From Phoronis ovalis (taxonomy: Eukaryota > Phoronida > Phoronidae): DNA of 16,507 nucleotides. The notes under the pieces were generated by a model, which saw only the letters and a list, made by a program, of their open reading frames with translations, did not search any database and was not told where the DNA came from. The DNA is taken from positions 1 to 16,507 of the forward strand of contig JAOXYB010082721.1 of assembly GCA_028565635.1 (NCBI GenBank), written 5' to 3'. The translations under genes and the position numbers were made by a program. This document shows, piece by piece, positions 13,977 through 16,507 of this stretch; the stretch's first letter is position 1, and every line of letters begins with the position of its first letter.

Positions 13977-16115
13977 CTGGAAACAGAAAAGGCAAATTAA
14001 TGAGAAATAAAATACTCAATGCACACAATGGTAACAACTGACAATTTTAGGAATTCTCACAATCATTATATGATTGAATTTTGCCGAATATCAATTAATG
14101 ATCCATTCCATGGAGTTCACTTTGTTAAAAGTTGCTAAGTAGCAACCCCTATTGTTTCTGTAATTCCACAGATTCACTGTGCCAACTAGAGAATGCAAAG
14201 GTTTATTGTTTTAACTTTTAATTATCAGAACCAACTGTATCGGAGTAATCTGTAATTTATACTTCATATAAATATATGAAGTATATTTAAATTATATCAG
14301 ATAACTATGAAGTTATCAGAAATGTTTTGCATCTTACATTACACTTAATCAATAACTTTGGCCAATTATTATATTAAAAATTATACTAACATTTTGGCAT
14401 ATTCTTACCTCCAAACTATTTTTGTCATATCCCTTGGGACATACACCATCGGTGCATTTTATATTTTCATATGGCACAGGCTACAATAAAAAATATTAAA
14501 GATACTAGAATAGTAATGAAAATGGTTTACTTCTATAAGTTGTAATTATAAGTGTTGTAAGACCATTGTGCAGACTGATACAGTTTAACCCCAACAAAAT
14601 AAATACTAATAGTTAGAATAATACAAGATAAGACTGCTTTGTCATAACTTTATACCTAAGAATGGAAACCCAATGAGCTTGAGCCATAAATAGTACCATT
14701 AGGTGGCAATAGATACCAATATGGCAACAGATATCCCTGGGCCTTAATATCTTGCAAAATCAAATATAAGGCATGAGAAATGTATATGTTCATACATATC
14801 AAATATGGCAATATCCTTGTAAACAGAGAGGGCAAAGGGGGCTTAAAGTTACAGACATCTAACAGAAAAGGCAGTAATATCAAAGTAGCTGACTGGTGTA
14901 AATACATGTACACTCATACAGTTCATTTGTGTACTGTGATATCATCCTTACTCTCTCATTCTTTCACACATCACTCCTCATTCAATAACACTCCTACCTG
15001 GTCAGGTTCTTTATACTCTCTCATACTTGAATAGGGTGACCTTCGTCTACGGTCAAAAGCTTCAGTTGCAAGAAAAGGTGGACCATCAGAAATAGCAGAG
15101 GGTCGCCGCTATATAGTGATAAATAATATGGAGTGCAAATAAATGGTAGAAACATGCTTAAGCCACCACATCGAAAAGCTATATATAGAAGAGTTGAAGT
15201 AGAAAAAGTTATGTTTTTCAAAATGGTATAAAACTACCTGCATGTTTAGCCTCTTTGTGATATATTGGCCATACTTTTTACAGCATCAGTCTTGCCTGTA
15301 GTTATACTACGTCTAAACATCATGTTAAATTTTACAACCGAGTCTCAAATTGTATAAAAGGAATGCTACTGATGCTTTCTGACAATAAAATGCACCTGAA
15401 GCGGTTAGGTATATAGCTGGTTGAAAATTACAAAATAATACAATATTACCATTACTATTAAAAAAATCTCTTTTCTTCTGATACTAGTTTTTTTTTGCTT
15501 ATTGATTATTCCCAGAAAGAAGCTGGAATATGTACAAGTCGGATTAAAACCTTTGTAACACAACTAAACATGCAAAACTGGAGAATGTTTAAACAAAAAC
15601 CACAAAGCATACTGCAACATATAGATCAAACATCTAATCAGAAAAATTCATTTTATAGTCTAACTGCAAATTCAAAAAGAAAATACACAAGACAGACATG
15701 GATTGAAACTATTCATTCACGACTGCATGGAAGGAATACAAGTAACTGAGTCATGCATTTAGGTAGCATGTGATAAGAAAGGTTTTACATACAAGATGAA
15801 AAGAACTGTCAGATTGTATGATGTAGTTGTCGTAACCCACTTGGTTATAACTGTCCTATATAAGCACTGCATTCGGCTAATCCTAAACCCCACAATCCAG
15901 ACATTCAGCTAGTTAAATCTGTTATGCTGTGTTCCACACAAACACGTACATTCACACACAGACGGACAAACTATGCATTACAGCAGCACAGTATTGCAAA
16001 ATGCAACACAGTCTAACATGCAAGCTGCATATTGATGGTCATTTTTTGTAAAACATTACGCAAAGTCACTGCATCAACTTACCTCAAATACACTAGGTTC
16101 TAAAGTATTGGATAA
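13863..16115 (-). CDS. Villin-headpiece protein, probably ABLIM/UNC-115 type (3' part only)
   Basis: Four minus-strand coding exons were found: 16083-16115, 14998-15108, 14409-14480 and 13863-13976, all phase 0, giving 109 residues and the stop. The last two encode a villin headpiece: VPYENIK, then SLEKYLSNEEFEQVL, then the C-terminal actin-binding helix FYRMPEWKRNDLKRKHELF, ending in the family's Leu-Phe. Headpieces bind actin filaments. Candidates are ABLIM, dematin, villin and supervillin. I favour ABLIM because the preceding exons are disordered and rich in Arg, Ser and Pro rather than gelsolin-like, and because NTLEPSVF resembles a NxLEPxxF motif before the headpiece of vertebrate ABLIM proteins as I recall them. 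No LIM domain is in the window; the 5' part lies past the right edge. An odd feature is a C-X4-C pair where headpieces usually have a Leu-Pro loop. Confidence 0.8.
13977..14408 (-). other. Headpiece gene last intron, with two adjacent palindromes
   Basis: GT-AG on the minus strand. It holds the palindromes at 14258-14317, listed separately. Nothing else seen. Confidence 0.75.
14258..14317. repeat. Two adjacent palindromes sharing a TATGAAGT core
   Basis: First: ATACTTCATATA at 14259-14270 and TATATGAAGTAT at 14273-14284 are perfect arms with a two-base spacer; one more T/A pair extends it to 14258-14285. Second: GATAACT at 14300-14306 and AGTTATC at 14311-14317 pair around ATGA. Both carry TATGAAGT or TATGAAGTTAT. 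Confidence 0.75.
14409..14480 (-). CDS. Headpiece gene: N-terminal subdomain of the villin headpiece
   Basis: 24 codons, phase 0. The acceptor is ATTGTAG|CCTGTG and the donor TTGGAG|GTAAGA. It encodes PVPYENIKCTDGVCPKGYDK and NSLE. The PYE start and the D-x3-LE end fit the headpiece; the CPKGYD loop replaces the usual LPxxVD. Confidence 0.82.
14481..14997 (-). other. Headpiece gene intron
   Basis: GT-AG on the minus strand. Overlapping open frames at 14656-14913 (-) and 14780-15034 (+) show no domain or splice support. Nothing else seen. Confidence 0.65.
14998..15108 (-). CDS. Headpiece gene: Arg/Ser/Pro-rich exon
   Basis: 37 codons, phase 0 at both ends. The acceptor is ACTATATAG|CGGCGA and the donor GACCAG|GTAGGA. 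It encodes RRPSAISDGPPFLATEAF, then DRRRRSPYSS. It is likely a disordered, possibly phosphorylated linker before the headpiece. It can be skipped without changing frame. Confidence 0.7.
15109..16082 (-). other. Headpiece gene intron
   Basis: GT-AG on the minus strand if the microexon is real. An 84-codon open frame at 15495-15749 (+) has no features. A splice-like candidate at 15238-15295 (-) was rejected. Nothing else recognised. Confidence 0.55.
16083..16115 (-). CDS. Headpiece gene: 33-nt microexon
   Basis: Encodes LSNTLEPSVFE, exactly 11 codons, phase 0 at both ends. On the minus strand the acceptor is CATTGCAG|TTATCC and the donor TTTGAG|GTAAGT, the latter a perfect consensus. Its length and symmetry suit a cassette exon. 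Support is splice sites plus the LEP motif only. Confidence 0.6.
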
Positions 16116-16430
16116 CTGCAATGCTGTAACAAACAAATTTGAAAAAATTACACAACCACCAGAAAATTATTAGGAGATATCACAATAGCTAAACTAGCTA
16201 TAAAGCTATATCAAACTGCCTATCTTTGGTTTAAAAGGGTAATTTTCGTGGTTGGCATATAATTCTAATGAGCAGATGTTTGCAGCTATTTTCCTGAAGT
16301 TTCTAAAGAATTTAACTCAGAAGAGTAGAAATGCTGCTAAAAATAAGAGAATCCCACTAGTCCAGAGAATATTTGCATTAATAAAACGGGGTTACATCTG
16401 TAACATTTGTGCAATTTGAAAAGTCTTGAA
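16116..16430 (-). other. Headpiece gene upstream intron (partial)
   Basis: No further exon recognised up to the tandem repeat at the right edge. The 5' part of the gene, including any LIM domains, must lie beyond the window. Confidence 0.5.
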
Positions 16431-16507
16431 TATACTCTGTGCAACATTCAAACTGTCTATACTCTGTGCAACATTCAAACTGTCTATACTCTGTGCAACA
16501 TTCAAAC
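16431..16507. repeat. 27-bp tandem repeat (minisatellite) running off the window
   Basis: The unit begins TATACTCTGTGCAACATTCA and ends AACTGTC. Copies lie at 16431-16457, 16458-16484 and 16485-16507, the last cut by the window end after 23 bases. The copies are identical. A degenerate copy (TTTGTGCAATTTGAAAAGTC) lies just before, near 16406-16425. The full copy number is unknown. Confidence 0.95.

Noticed and set aside
15238-15295. Splice-like minus-strand exon bounded by CTACAG and CAG|GTAG in the headpiece gene
   Set aside because: Its 58 nt break the all-phase-0 chain of neighbouring exons, and the in-phase frame hits TAA after five codons.
15495-15749. 84-codon plus-strand open frame within the headpiece gene
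   Set aside because: No recognisable domain, on the strand opposite the gene, and length within chance expectation for a 16-kb window.
1-16507. CRISPR array, operon, prophage or other prokaryotic system
   Set aside because: Spliced animal genes, no repeat-spacer pattern; the only regular array, at 16431-16507, is a head-to-tail 27-bp tandem repeat without spacers.

Overview
The window looks like nuclear DNA of an intron-rich invertebrate animal. It is AT-rich, its genes are split by short to medium introns with consensus GT-AG sites, its 3' UTRs are long, and decayed dispersed repeats interrupt it. Both recognisable genes belong to animal families (an FBXO41-type F-box protein and a villin-headpiece protein). 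The style of the repeats, rich in CCCC and GTGACC, suggests a marine invertebrate. I cannot fix the phylum from this sequence. No viral, bacterial, CRISPR or toxin element was seen.

Layout. 1-600: two blocks of degenerate repeats, with a CpG-rich palindrome at 166-181. 601-2182: AT-rich upstream region of the first gene. 2183-10321 (+): a complete FBXO41 orthologue, rebuilt here from 12 coding exons that join in phase to 3723 nt (1240 residues plus stop). It encodes an N-terminal C2H2 finger, long coiled coils, a large low-complexity middle made almost entirely by one 1560-nt exon, an F-box and a C-terminal leucine-rich-repeat-like region. 10322-13862: a gap of about 3.5 kb shared by the 3' ends of two convergent genes, with several AATAAA signals, a strong stem-loop and an inverted fragment of a dispersed repeat. 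13863-16115 (-): the 3' end of a second gene whose last two coding exons form a villin headpiece. An arginine/serine/proline-rich exon and a 33-nt microexon lie upstream. It is most likely an actin-binding LIM (ABLIM/UNC-115) type protein, and its 5' part lies beyond the right edge. 16431-16507: a 27-bp tandem repeat running off the window.

The two genes are arranged tail to tail. Nothing in the sequence says they work together: one is probably a substrate receptor of an SCF ubiquitin ligase, the other probably an actin-filament binder. I found no convincing undescribed system. The best leads are the gene architecture (a ZNF365-like N-terminus joined to an F-box protein in one gene), splice choices that would split or alter that protein, and the unexplained repeats.
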